Source: Motilibacter aurantiacus
GTDB lineage: Bacteria > Actinomycetota > Actinomycetes > Motilibacterales > Motilibacteraceae
Assembly: GCF_011250645.1 (NCBI RefSeq)
Contig: NZ_JAANNO010000010.1
Coordinates: forward strand, 94,378-129,934
Length of the DNA: 35,557 bases
Direction: 5' to 3'
Below, one piece after another: positions 22,400 to 29,914 of the stretch. The notes beneath the pieces were generated by a model, which was not told the origin of the DNA, searched no databases, and was given only the letters and a program-made list of their open reading frames with translations. How positions within the stretch are numbered: position 1 is the stretch's first letter; every line of letters begins with the position of its first letter. Both the position numbers and the translations under genes were made by a program.

Positions 22400-22984
22400 T
22401 CAGCCCGGCGCGAGCAGCCCGGCCAGCGCCACGTCGACCGCCGCGCGCTGGGCGTCCGGCGCGTACGTCTCCTCGTCGACGGTCGCCAACGAGTTCAGCC
22501 CCTCGACGAGCGCCACCAGGGCCAGGGCGTGCGCCCGCACGTGGGCGGCGTCGAGCTCGGGCCGTACGGCCCCGACCAACCGAGTGACCCGCTCGACGAA
22601 CGCCCGGTTGCCGCGCACGTGCAGCTCGGCCAGCTCCGTGTCGCCGAGGGCGGCGGCCAGGAAGCCGAGCCAGACCCGCGCCTCCTCGCGGGCCTGCGGG
22701 GTGAGCGAGGCGGCCTGCAGCAGGACGGCGTGCAGCGCCTCGGCCGGCGTGCCCGTCTCCGCCGCGTCCGCGCTCTGGGCCGTCCGCTCGTGCAGGACCT
22801 CGCGGGCGTGCGCGAGCAGCGCCCGCTTGTCGCGGAAGGTGTGCAGCACCAGTCCCGTCGTGCAGGCGGCGCGCTCGGCGACCGCTCGCAGCGAGAGCCC
22901 CTGCGGCCCCTGCTCGGCCAGGACGGCCCACACGGCGGCCGACAGCCGGGCACGCTGGCCCTCGATCTCCCGCCGTCTGGGCAC
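22400..22984 (-). CDS. TetR-family transcriptional regulator
   Basis: A 194-residue protein. The N-terminal HTH is RLSAAVWAVLAEQGPQGLSL with RAVAERAACTTGLVLHTFRD and KRALLAHAREVL. The rest is helical ligand-binding domain (ALHAVLLQAASLTPQAREEA, RVWLGFLAAALGDTELAELH). GTG 22984 is chosen because GAAAGGA lies 8 nt upstream and the family begins here; the longer frame to 23059 would cross the operator. It is divergent from the GNAT gene, with the palindromes at 23021-23041 between, so it probably represses itself and the GNAT gene. The ligand is unknown. Confidence 0.9.
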   Translation of the reverse strand: MPRRREIEGQRARLSAAVWAVLAEQGPQGLSLRAVAERAACTTGLVLHTFRDKRALLAHAREVLHERTAQSADAAETGTPAEALHAVLLQAASLTPQAREEARVWLGFLAAALGDTELAELHVRGNRAFVERVTRLVGAVRPELDAAHVRAHALALVALVEGLNSLATVDEETYAPDAQRAAVDVALAGLLAPG

Positions 22985-23020
22985 GTCGCCGTCCTTTCGC
23001 CGAGCCGAAGCGTAGCGAGT

Positions 23021-23041
23021 GTTACCGTAACGTTCGTTACG
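23021..23041. promoter_or_regulatory. Candidate TetR operator with two overlapping palindromes
   Basis: GTTAC-C-GTAAC (23021-23031) overlaps CGTAACG-TT-CGTTACG (23026-23041). The site is 37 bp upstream of the tetR start and 17 bp upstream of the GNAT start, in the only AT-richer patch of the gap. The repeated GTTAC unit suggests two dimers could bind. Confidence 0.65.
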
Positions 23042-23057
23042 AGACACGGAGGCCTGC

Positions 23058-23519
23058 ATGCCCGATCCCCTGACCGTCTCGCCCGAGCCCTGGGACGCAT
23101 CTGACGGCGAGCGGCTGCGCGCCGCACAGCGCGCCGAGCTCGACGCGCGCTACGGGTGCGACGACCACGAGCCCGGAGAGCCGCCGACCGCGGAGTCGGT
23201 GAGCGTGTTCCTCGTCGCGCGCGACGAGGCGGGCACCGCTCTGGGCTGCGGCGGGCTGCGGTTCCTCGGCCCGGGGTCGGCCGAGATCAAGCGGATGTAC
23301 GTCGAGCCCGCAGCCCGTGGCACGGGTGTGGCCGTCGCGGTCCTGCGCGCCCTCGAGAACCGTGCCCGGGCCGCGGGCGTGGGCCGCCTGCTGCTGGAGA
23401 CCGGGACGGCACAGCCGGATGCGATCCGCTTCTACGAGCGTGAGGGCTACCAGCGGATCGAGCCGTTCGGCGCGTACGTCGGGTCCGAGATCTCCGTCTG
23501 CTACGCGCGCGACCTCTGA
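23058..23519 (+). CDS. GNAT-family N-acetyltransferase
   Basis: A 153-residue protein. The acetyl-CoA-binding motif is EIKRMYVEPAARGTGVAVAV followed by LRALENRARAAGVGRLLLET; the motif B end is QPDAIRFYEREGYQRIEPF. GGAGG lies 7-8 nt before the ATG. It is divergent from tetR with a shared operator, so it is the likely target of that regulator, as in small drug- or metabolite-acetylating modules. Substrate is unknown. Confidence 0.9.
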   Translation: MPDPLTVSPEPWDASDGERLRAAQRAELDARYGCDDHEPGEPPTAESVSVFLVARDEAGTALGCGGLRFLGPGSAEIKRMYVEPAARGTGVAVAVLRALENRARAAGVGRLLLETGTAQPDAIRFYEREGYQRIEPFGAYVGSEISVCYARDL

Positions 23520-23540
23520 CCTGCGGGCGCGGGCGGCAGA

Positions 23541-23584
23541 CCGTGGAGCGCCAGGGGGGTCAGGGCGCCCTCAGCGCTCCACGG
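23541..23584. terminator. Convergent terminator between the GNAT and LysR genes
   Basis: CCGTGGAGCGC / GCGCTCCACGG, a perfect 11-bp stem with a 22-nt loop that contains a further AGGGCGCCCT palindrome. Its right arm enters the 3' end of the LysR gene. The central 9 bp of the stem are identical to the terminator at 7747-7786. Confidence 0.7.
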
Positions 23585-24500
23585 CGCGGACGCCGTCCCG
23601 GTCACCGGCCGAGAGCTCGCCGGCCACCCGCGCCAGCGTGCGCAGCACGGAGGCGACCGCCGCCCGCGGCAGCCGCTCGGGGCGTGCCAGCGCCTCGATG
23701 CGGCGGGTGACCGCGGCGCCCTCGATCGGGCGCAGCACGACCCCCGGGTGCTGCGGGCCGGTGTAGCGCGGGACGAGGGCGACCCCGCCCCCCGCGGCGA
23801 CGAGCGCGACGGACACCGAGAACTCGTTGATCCGGTGCACGGGGCGGATGGGACGGCCGGCGGCCGTCACCACCGCCTCGAACGCGCCGAGCAGCGGGAA
23901 GCCCTCGTGCACGGCGATCCACGGCTCGCCGGCGACGTCGGCCGCGGTGAGCGCTTCCCGGGCCGCCAGCCGATGCCCCACGGGCAGGGCGACGTCGATC
24001 GGCTCGCGCAGCAGGCCGAAGGAGCGCACGGTGCGCGGCCAGCCCGGGCCGTGCTCCGGCCGGTGGGCGATCACGACGTCGTAGTCCGCGCACAGCGCCG
24101 GGAAGTCGGCCTGGGCCACGTCCTCGTCGGCACAGGCGACCCGGGGCCCGCCCGCGTCGGCGAGGGCCGCGACCAGGCGGGGGAAGAGCGTGGCCGCCGC
24201 ACTGGAGAACGCCGCGACCGCCACCGTCGCCTCCGGGTCGGCCAGGTAGTCCTCCACAGCGGCCTCCGCCCGGGCGAGCGCCTCCGCCACGTCCGCGGCC
24301 GCATCGGCCACCGCCCGCCCGGCATCGGTGAGGACCAGCACCCGGCCCCGCCGCTCCGTGAGGGGCACGGCGGCGCCGCGCTGGAGGGCGGCCAACTGCT
24401 GGGAGACGGCGGACGGGGAGATGTGCAGCGCGGCGGCGACCGCGGTCACGCTCCCGCGGTCGCCGAGCTCGCGGAGGACGGCGAGCTGGCGCGGGTCCAT
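23571..24500 (-). CDS. LysR-family transcriptional regulator
   Basis: A 309-residue protein. The N-terminal HTH is MDPRQLAVLRELGDRGSVTA with ALHISPSAVSQQLAALQRGA, followed by the linker helix and the effector domain (ATVAVAAFSSAAATLFPRLV, EPWIAVHEGFPLLGAFEAVV, EFSVSVALVAAGGGVALVPR). It is divergent from an EamA transporter with 71 bp between starts, the usual layout for a LysR regulator and the exporter it controls. The inducer is unknown. A convergent terminator covers its 3' end. Confidence 0.93.
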   Translation of the reverse strand: MDPRQLAVLRELGDRGSVTAVAAALHISPSAVSQQLAALQRGAAVPLTERRGRVLVLTDAGRAVADAAADVAEALARAEAAVEDYLADPEATVAVAAFSSAAATLFPRLVAALADAGGPRVACADEDVAQADFPALCADYDVVIAHRPEHGPGWPRTVRSFGLLREPIDVALPVGHRLAAREALTAADVAGEPWIAVHEGFPLLGAFEAVVTAAGRPIRPVHRINEFSVSVALVAAGGGVALVPRYTGPQHPGVVLRPIEGAAVTRRIEALARPERLPRAAVASVLRTLARVAGELSAGDRDGVRAVER

Positions 24501-24571
24501 GAAGCGAAACTACAGGGACGCTGAACCAGCTGCCGCTTGCTCTTCACGGTCTCCCCCGGCAGCCTCGGCCC

Positions 24572-25540
24572 GTGACCAGGCTTCGCACCACCTACGCCGT
24601 CGACGCCGTCCTGCTCGGGGTCGCGGTGGTCTGGGGCACGAGCTACCTGGTCGCCAAGGACCTGACCGCGGTGGCGGCCGTCTCGGTGGTGCTCGCGCTG
24701 CGCTACCTGCTGACCGCGGGCTCGCTGCTCGCCTGCTGCGCCGCCTCGCGGTCGGCCCCCAGCCGCGCCGAGACCCGCGTCGGCGCGCTCCTCGGCTGCA
24801 CGCAGGCGGCGATCCTGGCCCTGGAGACGGCAGGGGTCGCGCACACGTCGGCCACCAACGCCGGGCTGCTCATCAGCCTGACCGTCGTGTGCACCCCGCT
24901 CCTGGAGAGCGTCTGGTCACGCGACTGGCTGCCCGCCCGGTTCTTCGTCGCCGCGACCCTCGCCGTCGTCGGCGTCGGGCTCCTGGTGTCGGCCGACGGG
25001 CTGGCGGCCCCGGGCGGCGGGGACCTCCTCGTGCTCGCCGCCGCGGGCGTACGCGCCACGCACGTCACGCTCATCGGGCGGCTGACCGCGGGGCGGGCGT
25101 ACCGGTCCCTGCAGATCACCACGGTGCAGGCCGTCGTCGGCACGGGCGTGTTCGCGCTCGCGGCGGGGCCGCGGCTGCCCGACACGGTCCCGCAGCTTTC
25201 CGGGCCGGACTGGGCTCGCCTGGCCTACCTCGCCCTGGCCTGCAGCGTGTTCGCGTTCCTGGCCCAGACGTGGGCGATCCGCCGCACCTCCGCGAGCCGC
25301 GCCAGCCTGCTCATGGGCACCGAGCCGGTGTGGGCCGTGGCCGCCGGCGTCGGCCTCGGGGACGAGTCGCTGACCGCCCTCAGCGCCTGTGGAGCGGCCC
25401 TGATCGTGATCGCGACGTACTGGGGCCGCGCGGTCGAGGGGCGCCACCGCGAGCGCGTCGAGCCACCGACGGCCCCGGACGCGGCCTTCACCGAAGCCGA
25501 CTACACCGAACTGCAGGTGCAGGCTCAGCCGCTGCGCTGA
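24572..25540 (+). CDS. EamA/DMT-family transporter
   Basis: A 322-residue membrane protein with about ten hydrophobic helices in two EamA repeats. The first repeat begins AVDAVLLGVAVVWGTSYLVA and includes VVLALRYLLTAGSLLACCAA; the second includes LAYLALACSVFAFLAQTWAI with ASLLMGTEPVWAVAAGVGLG. Such proteins export metabolites, amino acids or drugs. GTG 24572 gives the normal N terminus; no clear ribosome site precedes it. A hydrophilic C-terminal tail (about 35 residues, EGRHRERVEPPT) extends beyond the family. It is divergent from LysR and its 3' end overlaps the convergent DUF6204 gene by 16 bp. Confidence 0.92.
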   Translation: MTRLRTTYAVDAVLLGVAVVWGTSYLVAKDLTAVAAVSVVLALRYLLTAGSLLACCAASRSAPSRAETRVGALLGCTQAAILALETAGVAHTSATNAGLLISLTVVCTPLLESVWSRDWLPARFFVAATLAVVGVGLLVSADGLAAPGGGDLLVLAAAGVRATHVTLIGRLTAGRAYRSLQITTVQAVVGTGVFALAAGPRLPDTVPQLSGPDWARLAYLALACSVFAFLAQTWAIRRTSASRASLLMGTEPVWAVAAGVGLGDESLTALSACGAALIVIATYWGRAVEGRHRERVEPPTAPDAAFTEADYTELQVQAQPLR

Positions 25541-25878
25541 GCCTGCCGCTGTCGCTTGGCCAGCGGCGCCTGCGACAGGTCCTCGGCGACGGTGTCGTTC
25601 AGGGTGTACGCGAGGCCGCGCTCGTCGAGCCAGGCACGGCAGGCCGCCTCCGCCCGCTCGGCCGCCTCGAGAACGTCCTCCTCGGCCTCGCCCGCGGCTG
25701 CGAAGCGGAAGGTGAAGAACGGCCGGGCGGCGACGTCGTAGGACATGTGCCCCTCGGGCGTGAAGCGTGCCGACAGGACGTCGTGCCGGCCCGCCTGGGC
25801 CAGCAGCGCGGCGCGCTGCTCGGCCGTCAGTGCCTCGAACGAGCCTCGGATCTTGATGCGGAAGTCGCGGGTGCTCAC
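25525..25878 (-). CDS. DUF6204-like small protein
   Basis: A 117-residue protein starting VSTRDFRIKIRGSFEALTAE, with HDVLSARFTPEGHMSYDVAA, RPFFTFRFAAAGEAEEDVLE and the ending AEDLSQAPLAKRQRQAQRSG. It matches actinobacterial proteins I recall as DUF6204, whose function is unknown. GTG 25878 is chosen over a longer frame to 25905 because TACCGT (25890-25885) lies 6 nt upstream, suggesting a leaderless start, and because family members begin here. The start codon lies inside the left arm of the hairpin at 25870-25906. Confidence 0.82.
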   Translation of the reverse strand: MSTRDFRIKIRGSFEALTAEQRAALLAQAGRHDVLSARFTPEGHMSYDVAARPFFTFRFAAAGEAEEDVLEAAERAEAACRAWLDERGLAYTLNDTVAEDLSQAPLAKRQRQAQRSG

Positions 25879-25906
25879 CCGCCGACGGTAGTGACGGGTG
25901 AGCACC
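25870..25906. terminator. 12-bp hairpin spanning the DUF6204 start codon
   Basis: GGTGCTCACCCG / CGGGTGAGCACC, a perfect 12-bp stem with a 13-nt loop. It begins 12 nt after the stop of the upstream secreted-protein gene and includes the DUF6204 start codon. It is probably the terminator of the upstream gene; in any read-through transcript it would hide the DUF6204 start, whereas a leaderless transcript from 25878 would lack half the stem. Confidence 0.7.
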
Positions 25907-25918
25907 TCGCACCAACGG

Positions 25919-27352
25919 TTATCGCGACCAGATGGTGGCCTGCGGCGCAGCGGCCGTCAGCCGGGCGCCGGAGTCGAACGACAGGAACGACGGGCCCGGC
26001 AGGTAGTCGGAGGTGAGGAAGAACGCGCGGCCGATCCGCTTCACGGTCAGCGTCGCCCCGTTGTCGCCGCTGCCGCTGCGGGTGCGGATGGCCAGCAGCG
26101 CCTCGACGTCGTCGGCGGTCGTGCCGACCGGGAGCTCGACGGTCGTGGCGGCCGGCACGTCGCGGGCGATCGTCCAGCCGAGCACCGAGTGGTCCGAGCG
26201 GTAGACCGTGGCGTCACCGCGCAGCTTGACCCCGATCGCGAGGCCGGGCAGCGAGCCGGCGCCCTGGGCGGCACCCGTCACCTGGGTGGTCTCGACCCAG
26301 AGGTAGGAGCGCTGGTCGCCGACGGCCGGCGTCGCGGGGTCCGAGGGGGCCTCGATCTGCCCTTCACGCACCATCTCCTTCGCCATCACCTGGTAGGTCC
26401 AGGGGTTGGTGTCCATCAGGTGCTCGCGCGACCTGTCGGCCGGGCGCGTCTGCCGGGTGTCGAGCTGGAAGCGCATCCGCTCGTCCGCAGGCGTCGTGAT
26501 CTCGTGGCACATGTTGTTGTTCGACGTGCAGACCTGGATCAGCGGGTGGTCACCCTCGAACTGCCCGGTGAACTCGACCGTGCCGTGCCCGGCGGACTGG
26601 TAGACGCCGGTGCCGGGGACGCGGTCGCCGTCCTCGTCGAGCTCGACCCGGTAGAACCACTCGATGTCGGTGGTACGCCCCCAGCGGGCCATGAGGGCCG
26701 GCGAGTTCGTGCCGCCGTCCTCGTTGCTCCACACGACGGAGTACTCCACGACCGTGTGGCCCGCAGTGGTCGCGGGGCGCGACTCGTGCCAGGCGATGAG
26801 CGGGGTGTCGGTGGTGGCGTTCTGCCAGGTGCTGCCGAGCGCCGGAAGCGCGCGGCCGATGAGGATCGGCGCGTGCTTGAGCACGTCGTGCTCGGGCGCG
26901 TTCTCCCGCGACACGTCGACCCGCAGCCGGCTCATCTGCACGGACGGGACGCCGGCCGGCGAGCGCTCGTCGAAGACCAGGCGCAGCTCGTGGTCGCCCT
27001 TGTCCAGGCGCCCGAGTGCGAAGGTCCGGAGCGTTGGGATGTTCGAGGGCACCACGATGTCGGTGACGTGCCGGCCGTCGACGTACGCGGCGACGACGGC
27101 GCTCTCGCGCCCCTCGACCGACCAGTCGGCGTTGCCGGCGGAGACGGTGGCGGTGAGGATGGCCTCGCCGGGGCGGCGCACGTCGAGGTCGATGGTGCCG
27201 GCCTGGCCGCGCTGGAGGTGCATGCGCCCCTCGCGGCCCTCGGACGCGGTGGCGGGAGCGGTCGTGACGGCGATCGCGGCGCCGGACAGCGCGGCGGTGG
27301 CGAGGACGGCGCCGAGGGCGCGTCCGGCCAGGGTGTCGATGCGGCGGCGCAT
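25919..27352 (-). CDS. Secreted protein of unrecognised family
   Basis: A 477-residue protein. The signal peptide is RRRIDTLAGRALGAVLATAA to APATASEG. An Ig-like N-terminal part (GTIDLDVRRPGEAILTATVS, ADWSVEGRESAVVAAYVDGR) is followed by a distinctive middle (HAPILIGRALPALGSTWQNA, EYSVVWSNEDGGTNSPALMA, RWGRTTDIEWFYRVELDEDG) and a C-terminal beta-rich part ending AAAPQATIWSR. I do not recognise the family; the middle region has the look of an enzyme or lectin domain. Two cysteines (QVCTSNNNMCHEI) may form a disulfide. AAGGGAGA precedes ATG 27352. It lies downstream of the GDPD gene on the same strand, with a terminator-like hairpin between, so cotranscription is uncertain. Confidence 0.82.
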   Translation of the reverse strand: MRRRIDTLAGRALGAVLATAALSGAAIAVTTAPATASEGREGRMHLQRGQAGTIDLDVRRPGEAILTATVSAGNADWSVEGRESAVVAAYVDGRHVTDIVVPSNIPTLRTFALGRLDKGDHELRLVFDERSPAGVPSVQMSRLRVDVSRENAPEHDVLKHAPILIGRALPALGSTWQNATTDTPLIAWHESRPATTAGHTVVEYSVVWSNEDGGTNSPALMARWGRTTDIEWFYRVELDEDGDRVPGTGVYQSAGHGTVEFTGQFEGDHPLIQVCTSNNNMCHEITTPADERMRFQLDTRQTRPADRSREHLMDTNPWTYQVMAKEMVREGQIEAPSDPATPAVGDQRSYLWVETTQVTGAAQGAGSLPGLAIGVKLRGDATVYRSDHSVLGWTIARDVPAATTVELPVGTTADDVEALLAIRTRSGSGDNGATLTVKRIGRAFFLTSDYLPGPSFLSFDSGARLTAAAPQATIWSR

Positions 27353-27424
27353 GACGTCTCCCTTGTGGAGTCGGGGATGTGCGCCGCCAGGCAAGCCTCG
27401 TCGGGTTGCCCGTCGATGACCGGC

Positions 27425-27470
27425 GCAGGGCCGGCGGGTGACGCCTTCGCGAAGCACCCGCCGACCCTGC
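27425..27470. terminator. Terminator after the GDPD gene
   Basis: GCAGGG-cc-GGCGGGTG pairs with CACCCGCC-ga-CCCTGC (27425-27440 with 27455-27470), two stems separated by a 2-nt mismatch, 14-nt loop. A smaller stem CCCTCAG/CTGAGGG (27476-27492) directly follows the GDPD stop. Both lie before the downstream secreted-protein gene. Confidence 0.7.
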
Positions 27471-27492
27471 GCTGTCCCTCAGCCACTGAGGG

Positions 27493-29571
27493 TCAGCGCA
27501 GCCCGTTGAGCTTCGCGACCTCGATCAGCGCCCAGGGGTCGTCGGAGATGATGCCGTCGACGCCCAGGTCGATCACCCGCTGCATGGTCGGCTTGTCGTT
27601 GATCGTGTAGGGCACGACCTTGAGGCCGACCGCGTGCAGGCCGGCGACGTCCGGCCCGTGGAAGTACGCCGGGCTCTGCCGGAGGTACCAGTCGCTCGAC
27701 GCCACCGTCCCCTGCGCCGGGTCGTGGACCTGCCAGTTCGCCGACACGGTCGACGCTCCGGAGGCGCGGACGAGGGCACCGAGGTCCTTCGTCGTCCACC
27801 AGTCCAGCGTCCCGGTCCACGGGCTCTTCACGGCCGGGTCGCCGTACGCCGCCTGCAGCGAGCACTCGTCGGCGACCGTCGCGCACTCGGCGGGGCCGTA
27901 CTGCCACACGAGCGCGACCGTCTCCAGGTCAGGGCGGATCTGCTTCGCGTACTGGATGGTCCGCCAGTCGAACGACTGAAGCGTGGTGCGTTTGATCAGC
28001 TTCGCCCGCTTGATCTCGCGCACGACCTCGTGGGTGAAGGTCTTGTGGCGGATGGTGTCGTCGGCCGTCGGGCTCAGCTTGGTCTCGATGTTGAGCCGGA
28101 CGTCCTCACGGCCGCTCTCGTTGACGAGGTCGAGGACCTCCTCGAGGGTGGGGATCCCCGCCCCCGGGACGGCCTGCTGCTGCGGGAGCTCGGCCGTCAG
28201 CGTCCTGCTGCCGCAGTCGATCGTCCTGATCTGCGCGAGCGTCAGGTCGTGGACGGCCTTGCCGACGTACGGGAACTCCGGGTCGTCGGGCGTCACCGGT
28301 TCGGTGTCGATGCAGTGCGAGCCGTTGATGGTGCGGTCGTGGATGACGACGGGCACCCGGTCCTGCGTGACGCCCGTGTCGAACTCGAGGGTCGAGATGT
28401 CCTCGTAGGAGAGCGCGTTCGCGAATGCCGCGAGTGTGTTCTCCGGCAGGCGTGCGCGGCCGCCGCGGTGCGCCTGGACGTCGAACGGGGAGGCGTACTG
28501 CTCCGGACGGGCGACCCCTCGCTCCTGCAGGACCTCGCGCAGCCGGTCGGGGTAGTCGGTGATGAGGCCGTCGATGCCGTCGTCGAGGAGCTTGCGCATC
28601 GTGGGCTTGTCGTTGACCGTCCACGGCACGACCTCGATGCCCGCGGCGTGCGCGGAGTCGACCATGGCCTTGGTCACGTACGGCCGGTAGCCCGCGTCGG
28701 TGACCGTTCCGTTCTGCGGGAAGCCGTGCACGGGCGAGAACGCGTCGGCGTCGAAGGACGCGATCGCGGCGATGGGGTCGCCGCCGAAGTCGTCGATGTC
28801 GATCCCGCCGAGCCACGGGGAGGCGCCGGGGCGCCCGGTCTGCAGGAAGTCGTAGTTCGTGAGCGCGACGAGCGGCAGGCGCGGCTCCACCTCCCCGATC
28901 CGCTTCAGCGTGCCCCAGTCGAAGCTCTGGATCGTGACCTGGCCGAGCATGTCGGCGGCGAGGATCTCACGGACCGCGATCTGCACGAACTGCTCACGCG
29001 GGGCGGTCTCGTGCGGCGCGCCGGCCTCGACCTTGGTCTCGACGTTCAGCATCACGTCGTCCGCCCCGTAGCGCTCGACGAGCGCGAAGACGTCACGCAG
29101 CTCGGGCATCCGCGCACCCGGCACGCGCTCCTGGGTGCTGACGTACGGCTCGTTGGTGCGGTAGCTGCACTCCAGGGTCTTCACCTGGTCGAGCGTCAGG
29201 TCCTTGATGTACTTGCCGACGTACGGGTACTCCGGGTCGCCCGGGAAGGCCGGCCCGGTGTCACGGCAGGGCTGCGCGCCGACCCGGCGGTCGTGCGTGA
29301 CGACGGCCTTCTGGTCCTGGGTGATCTGGATGTCGAGCTCGAGCGTGGAGACGCCGAGCTGCAGCGCGTTGCCGAAGGCGGCGAGGGTCCCCTCCGGCCG
29401 CAGCCCCATCCCGCCGCGGTGGGCCTGCAGGTCGAAGCCGCTCGCGTCGGCCGCAGCGGCGGCCGTCGTGCTCTTCGGAGCGGAGGTCTTGGCGTACGCG
29501 GTGGCGGGCAGGACGCTCGTGGCGGCCGCTGCGGTCGCAACCGCGACAGCGAGCACGCGACGGTGCTGCAT
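27493..29571 (-). CDS. Secreted protein with two glycerophosphodiester phosphodiesterase domains
   Basis: A 692-residue protein with a signal peptide (RVLAVAVATAAAATSVLPAT). Two GDPD domains follow, about residues 45-350 and 365-690. Domain 1 has FDLQAHRGGMGLRPEGTLAA, STLELDIQITQD and VVTHDRRV; domain 2 has FDVQAHRGGRARLPENTLAA, STLEFDTGVTQD and VVIHDRTI. These are the HRG, ExD and HD catalytic motifs. Both also have NxETK. Domain 1 has PEGT where PENT is usual. Such enzymes release glycerol-3-phosphate from lipid-derived or teichoic-acid glycerophosphodiesters. AAGGG precedes the ATG. The close similarity of the halves shows an internal duplication. Confidence 0.94.
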   Translation of the reverse strand: MQHRRVLAVAVATAAAATSVLPATAYAKTSAPKSTTAAAAADASGFDLQAHRGGMGLRPEGTLAAFGNALQLGVSTLELDIQITQDQKAVVTHDRRVGAQPCRDTGPAFPGDPEYPYVGKYIKDLTLDQVKTLECSYRTNEPYVSTQERVPGARMPELRDVFALVERYGADDVMLNVETKVEAGAPHETAPREQFVQIAVREILAADMLGQVTIQSFDWGTLKRIGEVEPRLPLVALTNYDFLQTGRPGASPWLGGIDIDDFGGDPIAAIASFDADAFSPVHGFPQNGTVTDAGYRPYVTKAMVDSAHAAGIEVVPWTVNDKPTMRKLLDDGIDGLITDYPDRLREVLQERGVARPEQYASPFDVQAHRGGRARLPENTLAAFANALSYEDISTLEFDTGVTQDRVPVVIHDRTINGSHCIDTEPVTPDDPEFPYVGKAVHDLTLAQIRTIDCGSRTLTAELPQQQAVPGAGIPTLEEVLDLVNESGREDVRLNIETKLSPTADDTIRHKTFTHEVVREIKRAKLIKRTTLQSFDWRTIQYAKQIRPDLETVALVWQYGPAECATVADECSLQAAYGDPAVKSPWTGTLDWWTTKDLGALVRASGASTVSANWQVHDPAQGTVASSDWYLRQSPAYFHGPDVAGLHAVGLKVVPYTINDKPTMQRVIDLGVDGIISDDPWALIEVAKLNGLR

Positions 29572-29914
29572 GCGCGATCCCTTCAGCTGGGTGAGGTGGC
29601 AAAGCCCTCACGCTGTCGAAGGCGCGCGGACCCCGGGTGTGCAGCACGCGGCGTGCGGGCGGCCATCGGGTTGCGAGGCGGTGAAGCGGCGCGGTGTGCG
29701 CCGGGTCAGCTCTGCGCAGGCACGGGGTGGGCCGGACGCCCGGACGGGAGCACGCGCAGCACCGCCGAGGCGACGAGCAGCCCGGACAGCCCGGACATCG
29801 AGGGCAGGACGAGGAACGCGTCGCTCGGCGCCGGCGTCGACGCTGCGAGGGCGAGCAGGCAGCTCGCGACGCGGCCAGCGGTAGCTGACCTCGACCCCCT
29901 GGGGTGTCACCCCG
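29572..29914. other. 343-bp gap with no convincing gene
   Basis: Between the GDPD start and the stop of the short surface-protein paralogue. The minus strand has a hydrophobic open stretch 29706-29906 (SCLLALAAS, SMSGLSGLLVASAVLRVL) but no start codon before its middle and no ribosome site, so it may be a remnant. A GCTTCACCGCC sequence resembling a single PHO unit lies upstream of the GDPD gene on the minus strand. A weak 6-bp inverted repeat (GTGAGG 29591-29596 / CCTCAC 29606-29611) lies in the GDPD leader. Confidence 0.5.

Noticed and set aside
29572-29720. A PHO box upstream of the GDPD gene
   Set aside because: Only one unit (GCTTCACCGCC) is recognisable and no second 11-nt unit or matched -10 is present, unlike the nucleotidase genes.
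29706-29906. Hydrophobic open stretch on the minus strand
   Set aside because: It has no start codon before its middle, no ribosome site and no family resemblance; mentioned as a possible remnant only.
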